Of a stretch of DNA of 64,000 nucleotides, positions 1 through 7,677 are shown one piece after another; the first letter of the stretch is position 1, and every line of letters begins with the position of its first letter. A model generated the notes under the pieces. That model made no database searches. It was not told the origin of the DNA and worked only from the letters and a program-made list of their open reading frames with translations. This stretch comes from Rhodanobacter sp. ANJX3 (GTDB lineage: Bacteria; Pseudomonadota; Gammaproteobacteria; Xanthomonadales; Rhodanobacteraceae). The stretch is taken from contig NZ_JACHCM010000003.1 of NCBI RefSeq assembly GCF_014200755.1, positions 620,001-684,000 on the forward strand. Reading direction: 5' to 3'. The position numbers were made by a program, and so were the translations under genes.

Positions 1-168
1 GCGAATGCCGCAAAGTCGATAGATCAGCCGCTCCGCACCGCCGCCGAAACGCGTGAGGCGATTGGGGGTGTCGGAAAACACGCTGGCCATGTAGCCGCCC
101 AGCGGCTTGACCAGCAGCAGCAGGATGACCAGGAAAAACCCGATCTGGACGAAGTCATTCGTGGTCAT
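1..168 (-). CDS. kdpA: Potassium-transporting ATPase subunit KdpA, N-terminal part (cut by window edge)
   Basis: Reading leftwards from an ATG at 168, 56 codons are visible before the window ends. They give a start MTTNDFVQIGFF, a hydrophobic helix rich in L/V/I, then KPLGGYMASVF and a TPNRLTRFGGGAERLIYRL stretch. This is the typical KdpA amino terminus: first membrane helix followed by the conserved KPLG.Y region. KdpA is the K+-selective, channel-like subunit of the inner-membrane KdpFABC P-type ATPase used under potassium limitation. The ATG overlaps the stop of kdpF (ATGA), the usual kdpF-kdpA coupling. The rest of the operon (kdpB, kdpC, kdpDE) would lie to the left of the window. Confidence 0.9.
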   Translation of the reverse strand, partial: MTTNDFVQIGFFLVILLLLVKPLGGYMASVFSDTPNRLTRFGGGAERLIYRLCGIR

Positions 169-257
169 TCGAACCACTCCGGCTTGAGAAGAGCTACGCA
201 GAGGTAGCCGGTCAGCGCCACAGCGATCAGCCCGGCGAGGACATAGAGGACATTCAT
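165..257 (-). CDS. kdpF: KdpF, small stabilising subunit of the Kdp K+ pump (30 aa)
   Basis: A 30-codon ORF encodes a single hydrophobic helix, MNVLYVLAGLIAVALTGYLC, followed by ALLKPEWFE. The ending KPE.F is the hallmark of KdpF, a one-helix peptide that binds and stabilises the KdpABC complex in the inner membrane. Its TGA overlaps the kdpA start codon by four bases, so translation is probably coupled. It is shorter than most gene callers' cut-off and easily missed. No convincing Shine-Dalgarno sequence precedes the ATG. Confidence 0.88.
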   Translation of the reverse strand: MNVLYVLAGLIAVALTGYLCVALLKPEWFE

Positions 258-344
258 GAGAGGGAACTCAGTAACGTTGCTGAAGAAGCCGTGTCGATCG
301 AGGCAACGGCGGAGGCGTTTCGGCGGGGTTTGTCCCGTTCACGA

Positions 345-437
345 TTACTTGCGCGGACTGAGTCGGTCGCAGATCAGCAACAGACCCAGGGTGGCTGCGC
401 ACAGCACGATCAGCAGCAGCAGGTAGACGAAATCCAT
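345..437 (-). CDS. Predicted 30-aa single-helix membrane peptide upstream of kdpF
   Basis: A minus-strand frame is open from 542. The most plausible start is the ATG at 437, which leaves a 30-residue peptide beginning MDFVYLLLLIVLCAATLGLL and ending ICDRLSPRK: one transmembrane helix with a basic tail. It sits 87 bases upstream of kdpF in the same orientation. Small helix-only ORFs are common just before kdpF in proteobacteria, but I know no assigned function. A role as an extra Kdp accessory peptide is inference from position. The upstream 35 codons of the open frame are not hydrophobic and look like a random extension. Confidence 0.5.
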   Translation of the reverse strand: MDFVYLLLLIVLCAATLGLLLICDRLSPRK

Positions 438-609
438 CGGCGCAGGCTCGGTAAAGTAAGGAGCGCACTGTAGGAATTGGCGCATAAGAAAGGGGTATCG
501 ATTCGGCGCCGGGGCGTAAACAAGCCGTAAAGTTTTTCGCAAGAGCCTGCTGGGCGGGGCTCGCCGGTGCGCGCGGCGTCGTGTCTCGGCGTAATTACCT
601 GTCGCACCC

Positions 610-615
610 TATAAT
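610..615 (+). promoter_or_regulatory. Probable -10 element for ispB
   Basis: A perfect TATAAT lies 27 bases before the ispB start codon in an otherwise GC-rich gap, which places a start site near 622. The region 16-18 bases upstream has no good -35 match, so this may be an extended or activator-assisted promoter. Confidence 0.45.
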
Positions 616-642
616 CGACGCACACGCCGATTTGAAGCCTTC

Positions 643-1644
643 ATGAACTCGATGCCAGCCGACGCCAGCCGCCCCGCCGACTTCTCCCAAGTGCGTGCTC
701 TCGCCGCTGCCGACATGCAGCGCGTCGACGCGCTGATCCGCCAGCGTTTGTCGTCCGACGTGGTGCTGATTAACCAGATTGCCGACCACATCATCGCCAG
801 CGGCGGCAAACGCTTGCGCCCGATGTTGCACGTGCTGGCCGCCGGTGCCTCCGGCTACCGCGGCGATCAGCACACCAAGCTGGCGGCGATCATCGAGTTC
901 ATCCACACCTCGACCCTGCTGCACGACGACGTAGTCGACGAATCGGACCTGCGCCGCGGCCGCAAGACCGCCAACGCGCTGTGGGGCAATGCCGCCAGCG
1001 TGCTGGTCGGCGATTTTCTGTACTCGCGCTCGTTCCAGCTGATGGTGGAGCTGGACGACATGCGGATCATGCGCATCCTGGCCGACACCACCAACACCAT
1101 CGCCGAAGGCGAGGTGCTGCAGCTGCTGAACATCGGCAATGCCGACGTCGACGAGGCCGCCTACCTGGCCGTGATCGAACGCAAGACCGCGGTGCTGTTC
1201 GCCGCCGCCACCGAACTGGGCGGCATTCTCGGCGGCCTGCCGGAAAAACAGATCGCCGCGCTGCGCGAGTACGGCATGCAGCTCGGCTACGCCTTCCAGA
1301 TCGCCGACGACCTGCTCGACTACGTCTCCGATGCCGACACCTTGGGCAAAAACATCGGCGACGACCTGGCCGAAGGCAAGCCCACGCTGCCGGTCATCTA
1401 CGCGCTGGAAAAATCCACCCCCGAGCAGGCGCAATCGTTGCGCCATGCCATCGAACACGGCGGCCTGGATTCGCTGGACCGCATCATCGCCGCCATCCGC
1501 GACTCCGGTGCGCTGGAACGCACGCATCAGCGCGCCGTCTTTCATTCCGATGCGGCCGGCGCCGCGCTGCAGGTGCTACCGGATTCAGCACATCGCGATG
1601 CGCTGCTGGCATTGGCGGCTTATGCGGTAGAACGCAAGAGCTGA
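643..1644 (+). CDS. ispB: Octaprenyl/polyprenyl diphosphate synthase
   Basis: A 333-residue trans-isoprenyl diphosphate synthase. It condenses isopentenyl diphosphate onto an allylic primer to build the long side chain of ubiquinone. The two Asp-rich Mg-diphosphate sites are intact: LLHDDVVDESD with DDVVD at residues 95-99, and QIADDLLDY with DDLLD at 222-226. The substrate-binding GGKRLRP lies at about 54-60. The length matches E. coli IspB (323 aa). Single-gene unit with a TATAAT box upstream. Two ubiquinone ring hydroxylase genes (ubiH, ubiI) lie 2-5 kb away on the other strand, so this stretch carries several quinone genes. Chain length (C40) cannot be read from sequence with certainty. 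Confidence 0.92.
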   Translation: MNSMPADASRPADFSQVRALAAADMQRVDALIRQRLSSDVVLINQIADHIIASGGKRLRPMLHVLAAGASGYRGDQHTKLAAIIEFIHTSTLLHDDVVDESDLRRGRKTANALWGNAASVLVGDFLYSRSFQLMVELDDMRIMRILADTTNTIAEGEVLQLLNIGNADVDEAAYLAVIERKTAVLFAAATELGGILGGLPEKQIAALREYGMQLGYAFQIADDLLDYVSDADTLGKNIGDDLAEGKPTLPVIYALEKSTPEQAQSLRHAIEHGGLDSLDRIIAAIRDSGALERTHQRAVFHSDAAGAALQVLPDSAHRDALLALAAYAVERKS

Positions 1645-1650
1645 GGTTGC

Positions 1651-1686
1651 GGGGAACGAGGAACGGGGAACGGGGAACGGGGAACG
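1651..1686. repeat. Tandem 7-bp repeat (GGGGAAC, five copies) with an inverted arm near 1795-1809
   Basis: Directly after ispB the heptamer GGGGAAC is repeated five times in a row (1651-1685, second copy GAGGAAC). About 110 bases further on, at 1795-1809, the complementary sequence GTCCCCGTTCCCCGC appears, just before the stop of the convergent DUF2252 gene. The two arms can pair, so the gap may fold into a long hairpin between two convergent genes. No T-run follows it. Confidence 0.75.
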
Positions 1687-1814
1687 GTAAAGCGTTGCAC
1701 GATCACGTTCTTCGCTCATGCAGTGCAGACGAATGGCGAAAAAATCGGGTAGGCAACTCAGGCGCAGCCTATCCGTCTGCCGCGAACTCGCACGTCCCCG
1801 TTCCCCGCTCTCCA

Positions 1815-3023
1815 TCACCCCTGATCCAGCAACACATACTTGCGGCAATGCTCCAGGTATCCGCGCTCGTGTTCGGCGACCAGATCGACCACGCTGGACC
1901 ATAGCCACGAGGGCGCATCGAGGGTCTTGGAGCGGTTGCGCTGCAGCTCCTTGCGCCAGGCGCGGCGGGTTTTGGCATCCATCTGACGGCAGTGCGCGTG
2001 ACCGACCACGCTGGCGAGGAAGCGTGCGGCCTTGATGGCCTCCTCCTCGTCCAGATGCTCGATCTCCAGCTTCAAGTCCTGCGGCAGCAGCTCTCGAATG
2101 ATGACTGGGATGTCCAGCAGCGTGGCGCTGCGCATGCGATCGCCGAGCGCCGGTGACAGATGCCGCGCGCCTTCCACCACGCGCCGTGCCTGGTCGCGCG
2201 GCATGACGGCGCGCGCCGCATGCGGTGCAGCAGCCTTGTTGGCTTGCTTGATATCGATCAGGCACAGATCGTCACCATTGACGTTGCCACCATCGACGTC
2301 GAGCAGCACTGCATAGCGGAGTTTGCCGAGCGAGCTGCAGCCCTTGCGCCAGTAAGCCGCGTCGAGCACCTTGATGCGCGAACCGTCGGCGCGGTGGTTG
2401 ATCTGCGTGACCAATTCGTCCAGCGCCGGGGTACTGAATAGCTCTTCGATCGCCTTGCGCTCGTTTTTTGCGAGCGGCCAGAAGCGCTTGCCCAGCGGAA
2501 TCTGCGGCGAGGGATCGTCGATGCGTTCGCGCGCCAGCTGCTTCCAGGTGCGCTTCATGGCCTTTTTCATCACCAGCTTCACCGCCTGCGGTTTTTCCGG
2601 ATGCGGCTCGTCGTTCTCGGGGAACGCCGATTCGTAACCTTCCATCAAGGTCTCGATCATGCGCACCGTGGTGATGCCCGGCAGGTCCGAGCCGCGCGCC
2701 GCGGTGGCCAGCGACAGGCCGAGGCGGATCAGATCGTGCGCGGGATTGCCGATCACCGTCTGATCGAGGTCGCGAATCTGTACCTGCACACGGCCTTCGG
2801 TATCGGCCAGCGGGCCGAGATTGCCGAGATGGCAGTCGCCGCAGATCCAGACCGCGGGCCCCTGCGGAATCGACCAGCTGTGGTTCGCCTCCAGCCACTG
2901 ATAAAACCGCACGGTGGCGCCGCGCACGTACGCGTGCGCCGACGCCGCCATCTTGGCGTTCTGCAGCGCGTGCAATACCGCTGCGCGATCTTCGACCCTT
3001 ACTGCACCCTTGCTGGCTTTCAT
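1815..3023 (-). CDS. DUF2252 family protein
   Basis: A 402-residue cytoplasmic protein of the DUF2252 family, a group distantly related to aminoglycoside-phosphotransferase/kinase folds and of unknown reaction. The supporting motifs are VWICGDCHLGNLG (about residues 80-92), IRDLDQTVIGNPAHDLIRL (about 105-125) and a later LCLIDIKQANKAA. These resemble the GD.H..N and D.D elements of the phosphotransferase fold. An alternative TTG codon lies directly before the ATG at 3023, which is preceded by GGAAAC. The gene converges on ispB and is separated from it by the GGGGAAC repeat. It is probably monocistronic: the upstream hydrolase gene is 43 bases away on the same strand and could be co-transcribed. 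The function is not known to me. Confidence 0.8.
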   Translation of the reverse strand: MKASKGAVRVEDRAAVLHALQNAKMAASAHAYVRGATVRFYQWLEANHSWSIPQGPAVWICGDCHLGNLGPLADTEGRVQVQIRDLDQTVIGNPAHDLIRLGLSLATAARGSDLPGITTVRMIETLMEGYESAFPENDEPHPEKPQAVKLVMKKAMKRTWKQLARERIDDPSPQIPLGKRFWPLAKNERKAIEELFSTPALDELVTQINHRADGSRIKVLDAAYWRKGCSSLGKLRYAVLLDVDGGNVNGDDLCLIDIKQANKAAAPHAARAVMPRDQARRVVEGARHLSPALGDRMRSATLLDIPVIIRELLPQDLKLEIEHLDEEEAIKAARFLASVVGHAHCRQMDAKTRRAWRKELQRNRSKTLDAPSWLWSSVVDLVAEHERGYLEHCRKYVLLDQG

Positions 3024-3066
3024 CAATGTTTCCGAAGAGTCGACCGAATGGTCGATGGAGTAAACG

Positions 3067-3861
3067 TTAGGGCTGGTTGGCGAACGATTCGCGCAGCCAG
3101 TCGTGCATCAGGCGGTAGCTGCGCTGCGCCACTTTTTCGTCGTAGCGGCAGCCGGCGGAATTCTCGCCTTTCTCGGTGAAGCAATGCACAGCGTGGCCAA
3201 TCACCACAAACTGCCAGTCGGCCGGGCTGCCGCGCATCTCGTCCATGAACTTGTCGGCATCGGGCATCGTGCTCTTATCATCCGCACCGTTCATCGCCAG
3301 CACGCGTGCCTTGATGTTTTTGCCCAGCGCGGGATTGTCAGTCGTCAGGCCGCCGTGGAACGAGACGACCGCTTTGACATCGGCGCCGCTGCGCGCCAGG
3401 TCGAGCACGGCCGAACCGCCAAAGCAGAAACCGATGGCGGCCAGATTATTCAGATCGATCGGCGCACTGCCGGCCTGTGCCTTCAACTGCGCCAGCGCTT
3501 CGTTGATGCGCTTGCGCATGAGTTCGCGATTGCCGTACAGCGGCTTGACCGCGGCCATCGCCTGATCAGCGTTGCCCTGCGTGGGACGCACATTCGCGCC
3601 GTACATGTCGGTGAGCAGGATCACGTAATCCTTGCCGGCAATCATCTCGGCCTTTTGCACCGCCATGTCGTTGATGCCGTACCAGTTCGGCACCATCACG
3701 AGGCCCGGACGCTTGGCTTTGACCGCATCGTCATACACCAGCACGCTGTGGAAGCGGGTGCCGTCTTGGGTCCACTCAACCGGCTTGTTGACCATCTTGG
3801 CCTGAGTCGCCATGGCGACGGTGCAAAGGACGAGCGCGCAGCAAAGTCGAACGAGTCGCAT
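3067..3861 (-). CDS. Secreted dienelactone hydrolase family protein
   Basis: A 264-residue alpha/beta hydrolase with an amino-terminal signal peptide (MRLVRLCCALVLCTVAMATQ, cleavage predicted near ATQA-K). The start at 3861 is chosen because GAGGA lies seven bases upstream and the signal peptide begins there; the longer open frame adds 33 polar residues. The family signature is GFCFGGSAVLDL with a nucleophilic cysteine, as in dienelactone hydrolases. A GADDK acid region and the late histidine in GHAVHCFTEKG complete the triad. The N-terminal MVPNWYGIND and TDMYG segments also fit. It is probably a periplasmic esterase; the true substrate is unknown. It lies 73 bases after ubiI on the same strand. 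Confidence 0.82.
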   Translation of the reverse strand: MRLVRLCCALVLCTVAMATQAKMVNKPVEWTQDGTRFHSVLVYDDAVKAKRPGLVMVPNWYGINDMAVQKAEMIAGKDYVILLTDMYGANVRPTQGNADQAMAAVKPLYGNRELMRKRINEALAQLKAQAGSAPIDLNNLAAIGFCFGGSAVLDLARSGADVKAVVSFHGGLTTDNPALGKNIKARVLAMNGADDKSTMPDADKFMDEMRGSPADWQFVVIGHAVHCFTEKGENSAGCRYDEKVAQRSYRLMHDWLRESFANQP

Positions 3862-3934
3862 GACGAAATCCTCGGTGCGTTGATGGAAAATATGTCGCTT
3901 CAAAACGGCGCTTGAGCGATGCGCCAAGCGCGGA

Positions 3935-5146
3935 TCAGATTCCTGCTGCGTGATCGGCAATATGACGTTTGATGGGCGAAAGGGTGTCCAGCAGCCGAAC
4001 GCCTAACCCCCGAGCAGCCACCAGCGGCGTCGACCGCCACGCATAGATACGTGCCAGCGCGTCAAGACCGAGTGCATCGAGCGTATCGGCGCTGCGTCGG
4101 CGGCGCGCGTATTGCTGCAGCACGTGTTGGGCGCCGATATCCCGACCGGCCTTACGGGCGGCGACGAGCGTGTCGCGCAGCTCGGCGACGTCGCGCAGAC
4201 CAAGATTTACGCCCTGCCCCGCCAGCGGATGCACGGCGTGCGCCGCATCGCCTAGCAGCACGAACCGTTCGGCCTGATAGCTCCGGGCCAGCTGAAGCTT
4301 CAGCGGGAAAGCAGCGCGGGCGGACGTTTTGATGATACGGCCCAGTCGAAAATCGCTGGCGATACCCAGTTCGCCGAGAAAAGCGTCGTCGTCCAGCGCC
4401 AGCACGCGCCGCGCTTCATCTTCCGGCAGCGACCACACCAGCGAGCTGCGGCCGTCGGCAAGCGGCAGCAGGGCCAGCGGGCCGGTCGGCAGAAAGCGCT
4501 GCCACGCGGTATTTTCGTGCGGCCGTTCGGTCTGCAGGTGCGCGACCACGGCGCTTTGTCCATAGTCGCGACCGCGCGTGGCGATGCCTGCCAGTTGGCG
4601 CAGCGGCGAAGATGCGCCGTCGGCGGCAACCACCAGACCCGCGCTGAGCGCTTCGCCATCGGCGAGTTCGAGCTGGATACGATCCCCGCGCGCCTCGAAG
4701 GCCTGCACCTGGGCAGGGCAGAGCCGACGGACGCCGGCGGATTCCAAGGCCTGCCACAGCGCCCACTGCACCAGAGCGTTTTCGACGATGTAACCGAGCT
4801 GCTGGCGACCTTCGCGGGCCGCGTCGAAGGAAATCGACGCCCCGCTCTCGGCATCCCATACGTGCATGTGCGCATACGCACAGGCACGCGCTTTTCGAAT
4901 AGAAGTCCAGACGTCCATATCGTCGAGGAGCTTGATCGACGATGCCGCGAGGCCGACCACGCGCAGATCGACCTCGTTCTGCACCTGCCAAAGCGCTGGC
5001 GCACGCGCCTCCAACAGCGCTGTGGCAAAACCCGCGCGAGCCAGGGTCAGCGCAGCGGCCGCGCCAACCATGCCGCCACCCACCACGGCCACATCGAGTG
5101 TCGGCGGACGGCGACGGGTTGAAAGATCCTGCACCGATGCACTCAT
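3935..5146 (-). CDS. ubiI: FAD-dependent ubiquinone hydroxylase, UbiI/VisC type
   Basis: A 403-residue flavoprotein monooxygenase of the UbiH/UbiI/COQ6 family. The ADP-binding fold DVAVVGGGMVGAAAALTLAR lies at about residues 18-37. The second FAD motif, VLLGDAAHAVHPLAGQGVNL, is near residue 295. GYIVENALVQWALWQAL resembles UbiI/UbiF more than UbiH, so it is assigned to C5 ring hydroxylation of the ubiquinone precursor. Its ATG overlaps the TGA of the upstream ubiH by four bases. E. coli has the same ubiH-ubiI order. The UbiI versus UbiF/UbiM label is a judgement from the motif and operon position, not an alignment. Confidence 0.83.
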   Translation of the reverse strand: MSASVQDLSTRRRPPTLDVAVVGGGMVGAAAALTLARAGFATALLEARAPALWQVQNEVDLRVVGLAASSIKLLDDMDVWTSIRKARACAYAHMHVWDAESGASISFDAAREGRQQLGYIVENALVQWALWQALESAGVRRLCPAQVQAFEARGDRIQLELADGEALSAGLVVAADGASSPLRQLAGIATRGRDYGQSAVVAHLQTERPHENTAWQRFLPTGPLALLPLADGRSSLVWSLPEDEARRVLALDDDAFLGELGIASDFRLGRIIKTSARAAFPLKLQLARSYQAERFVLLGDAAHAVHPLAGQGVNLGLRDVAELRDTLVAARKAGRDIGAQHVLQQYARRRRSADTLDALGLDALARIYAWRSTPLVAARGLGVRLLDTLSPIKRHIADHAAGI

Positions 5147-6372
5147 GGCATCTGCTCCAGCACCGCGAGCGGCGGCTCGCCGCGAAAGCCCATGCCGCGC
5201 CTGGCCATGGCATCGCGCAGCGGCGGCAGGCGGTCGAATGCCAGCAGCGCCAGCGAGCGCAGCGGCGCGATCAGCGGCTGCGGCAGGCAGGCCAGACGCA
5301 CCAGGCTATGGCTCATCGCGATCGTGCCTTCGCGATCCGGCGCGCGGCGTGCGGCGTAACGAGCCAGCACATCCGCCGCGCCGGGATCAGCCGCAGCGGC
5401 CGCCAGCTCGGCGAGGGTCAGCGCATCGCGCAAGCCGAGGTTGAATCCCTGCGCGCCGATCGGATGCACGGTCTGCGCGGCATTGCCCACCAGCACAGCG
5501 CGTGGTGCGGTCAGCGCTTGTGCCGCCAGCGCGCGAATCGCATACGGATGGCGCTTGCCCGGCCGGCTGAGCCGGCCTAACCGCCAGCCGAAGCGCTGCT
5601 GCGCGAAGGCGGCAAAGCCAGCGTCATCGAGCGCCGAGATGGCATCGGCCTCCGCCGCCGGTACGGTCACCACCAGCCCGCAACGGCGCTCGGCCAGCGG
5701 CAGCAGAGCCACCGGGCCGCTGTCGGCAAAACGTTCGTACGCGCGGTTGCGGTGCTCACGCTCGGGCGTGATGGTGCAGACGAACAGCGTCTGCTCATAA
5801 TCGTGCCGCTCGGCGTCGATGCCCAAGCGGGTGCGTACGAAGGATTCCGTACCGTCGGCACCGACCAGCAACGACGTATCGACGCGCTGTACGCCGTCAG
5901 CCGTTTTGATGTCGGCACGCCAGCCATCGGCTATCGGCTCCAGCGCCACGAGGCTGGCCGGCGCCAGTCGCGTGAGCCGTGTGCACTCGTCCAGCCTGCG
6001 CAGCAGCGCAGCGCCGAGTTCGCGCGCAGGCAAGGTCCAACCCAGCGCGTCGACACCCTGCCGATGCGCGTCGATGCGCGCACTGCCGAATTCGCCGGAG
6101 CGGCTGACGTGGATGTGCTCGATCGGGGTGGCGCGCGCCGCGGCGTGTCGCCACACGCCGATGGCGTCGAGCCCGTTGACGGTGGCGCGGGCCAGCGCGA
6201 GATTGCGCTCGTCATAGCTGGGCTGCGCATCGATGCGCGGCGCCGCGGCCTCGACCAGAGTGGCGGCAACGCCCGCCGCATCCAGCGCAATGGCCAGACT
6301 GGCGCCGACCAGTCCGCCGCCGATGATCAGCACGCTGTTCCGGCTGCAAGAAGAAGACTGGGTGGCATTCAT
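5143..6372 (-). CDS. ubiH: 2-octaprenyl-6-methoxyphenol hydroxylase
   Basis: A 409-residue FAD monooxygenase that hydroxylates the ubiquinone ring. SVLIIGGGLVGASLAIALDA forms the nucleotide-binding fold (about residues 13-32). PSYDERNLALARATV matches the UbiH-specific D.R.IALA block after the first strand. AVLVGNAAQTVHPIGAQGFN is the carboxy-terminal FAD motif, in which the usual GDAAH has become GNAAQ; Asn replaces the FAD-ribityl Asp, a variant also known in UbiH proteins. First gene of a ubiH-ubiI pair transcribed leftwards, divergent from btuM with only 96 bases between the start codons. Confidence 0.86.
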   Translation of the reverse strand: MNATQSSSCSRNSVLIIGGGLVGASLAIALDAAGVAATLVEAAAPRIDAQPSYDERNLALARATVNGLDAIGVWRHAAARATPIEHIHVSRSGEFGSARIDAHRQGVDALGWTLPARELGAALLRRLDECTRLTRLAPASLVALEPIADGWRADIKTADGVQRVDTSLLVGADGTESFVRTRLGIDAERHDYEQTLFVCTITPEREHRNRAYERFADSGPVALLPLAERRCGLVVTVPAAEADAISALDDAGFAAFAQQRFGWRLGRLSRPGKRHPYAIRALAAQALTAPRAVLVGNAAQTVHPIGAQGFNLGLRDALTLAELAAAAADPGAADVLARYAARRAPDREGTIAMSHSLVRLACLPQPLIAPLRSLALLAFDRLPPLRDAMARRGMGFRGEPPLAVLEQMP

Positions 6373-6468
6373 TCGCCGATGATACCCGTTCGACCGGACC
6401 GGATCGCGGCCGGTGGGCTAGACTATCGGCCTAACTCGACCCTATAAAACGATGCCACGGAGCAACGC

Positions 6469-7074
6469 ATGGCCAAGACGCAGACCCAACGCCTGGGCAT
6501 TTTGCTCGCCCTTGCCCTGGTGATGGCGGTTACCCGCATTCATCACTCTTTCCTGCATCACTTTGACGCACTGCCGGACGCGTCGTGGGGCGTGTTTTTC
6601 CTGGCCGGCGTCTGGCTGCGCGGTTCGGCGCGCTGGGCGTTTCCTCTGCTGATGATCGAGGCGGTGCTGGTCGACTACGTCGTCATCACGAATCAGGGCA
6701 TGGATTTCTGGAGCCACTACTGCGTGTCGGTGGCTTACTGGTTCCTGATCCCGTCGTATTTCAGCCTGTGGCTGGGCGGCAGCGTTGTAGCCAAATATCA
6801 GCGCGGCCTGAGCCTTGCCACGCTGGGGACGGCCGCCGTCGCGCTGCTGGTCAGCGTGTCGGTGTGCTACCTGATTTCCAACGGCAGCTTCTTCTGGCTG
6901 AGCGCCAGCGTGCCCGCGGCGGCGCGCAACTTCAGCGGCTGGCTGGAAAACCTCGGCGACTGGTATCTGCCGTTCCTTGAAACCACCGCCGTGTGGGTTG
7001 GCCTGGGCGCCGTGATGCATGTACTGGCGGTTCAGCTGTCGCGCATGCGCCAGCGCGGCGCACAGCTGCACTGA
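6469..7074 (+). CDS. btuM: BtuM-type cobalamin transporter (solitary ECF-like S component)
   Basis: A 201-residue inner-membrane protein with about six hydrophobic helices. It contains the block FWSHYCVSVAYWFLIPSYFS with a single conserved-looking cysteine at position 85. BtuM proteins are solitary S-component homologues that import vitamin B12 without an ECF ATPase module. In Thiobacillus denitrificans BtuM a cysteine near residue 80 coordinates the cobalt and helps remove cyanide. Size, topology, Cys position and the adjoining adenosyltransferase gene (start one base after this stop) all agree. A TATAAA lies at 6443-6448 upstream. I assign the family from motif and context; no alignment was possible. 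Confidence 0.75.
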   Translation: MAKTQTQRLGILLALALVMAVTRIHHSFLHHFDALPDASWGVFFLAGVWLRGSARWAFPLLMIEAVLVDYVVITNQGMDFWSHYCVSVAYWFLIPSYFSLWLGGSVVAKYQRGLSLATLGTAAVALLVSVSVCYLISNGSFFWLSASVPAAARNFSGWLENLGDWYLPFLETTAVWVGLGAVMHVLAVQLSRMRQRGAQLH

Positions 7075-7075
7075 C

Positions 7076-7648
7076 GTGGGCAACCGCCTTTCCAAGATAT
7101 ACACCCGCACGGGCGACGACGGCAGCACGGGCCTGGGCGACGGCTCGCGCGTGCCGAAAGATTCCCTGCGCGTCACCGCATACGGCACGGTGGACGAACT
7201 CAACAGCACGATCGGCGTGGTGCTGGCCTGCGAAGGCGTCGACGACGCGGTGCGCGAGACGCTGACGCAGGTGCAGCACGAGCTGTTCGACCTCGGCGGC
7301 GAGTTGTGCATCCCCGGCATGGCGATGATCGACGATGCCGATATCGACCGGCTGGAAACAGTATTGGACGCTTTCAATGAGCCCTTGCCGGCGCTGAAGG
7401 ATTTCATCCTGCCCGGCGGCGGCATGGCCGCGGCCACCTGCCATCTGGCGCGCACCGTGTGTCGGCGCGCCGAGCGCGATGTGGTGGCGTTGTCGCACGT
7501 CGAAGACGTTCGTCCGCAGGCGTCGCGCTATCTCAACCGGCTGTCCGATCTGCTGTTTGTGCTCTGCCGCGTGCTGGCGCGCGCCAGCGGCCATGGCGAG
7601 GTGCTGTGGCAGCACGAGCGCCGCCGCAAACCCGCCGCCGCGAACTGA
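7076..7648 (+). CDS. PduO-type cob(I)alamin adenosyltransferase
   Basis: A 190-residue ATP:corrinoid adenosyltransferase that makes adenosylcobalamin. It has the PduO-family amino terminus KIYTRTGDDGSTGLGDGSRV followed by YGTVDELNS, and the later CRRAERDV and YLNRLSDLLFVLCRVLAR helix. The start is a GTG at 7076, one base after the btuM stop; the longer open frame would run back inside btuM and is rejected. Tight coupling to btuM makes a two-gene uptake-and-activation unit: import of corrinoid, then adenosylation in the cytoplasm. Confidence 0.9.
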   Translation: MGNRLSKIYTRTGDDGSTGLGDGSRVPKDSLRVTAYGTVDELNSTIGVVLACEGVDDAVRETLTQVQHELFDLGGELCIPGMAMIDDADIDRLETVLDAFNEPLPALKDFILPGGGMAAATCHLARTVCRRAERDVVALSHVEDVRPQASRYLNRLSDLLFVLCRVLARASGHGEVLWQHERRRKPAAAN

Positions 7649-7677
7649 CCGACCCAAAGACCGACGAGCACCACGCC

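Noticed and set aside
595-1545. Long minus-strand ORF opposite ispB (316 codons)
   Set aside because: Mirror frame of a GC-rich gene with strong third-position bias; the plus strand encodes all IspB motifs.
6373-6468. Cobalamin riboswitch upstream of btuM
   Set aside because: Only 96 bases between start codons and no recognisable B12-box or aptamer core; a GCCACGG alone is not enough.
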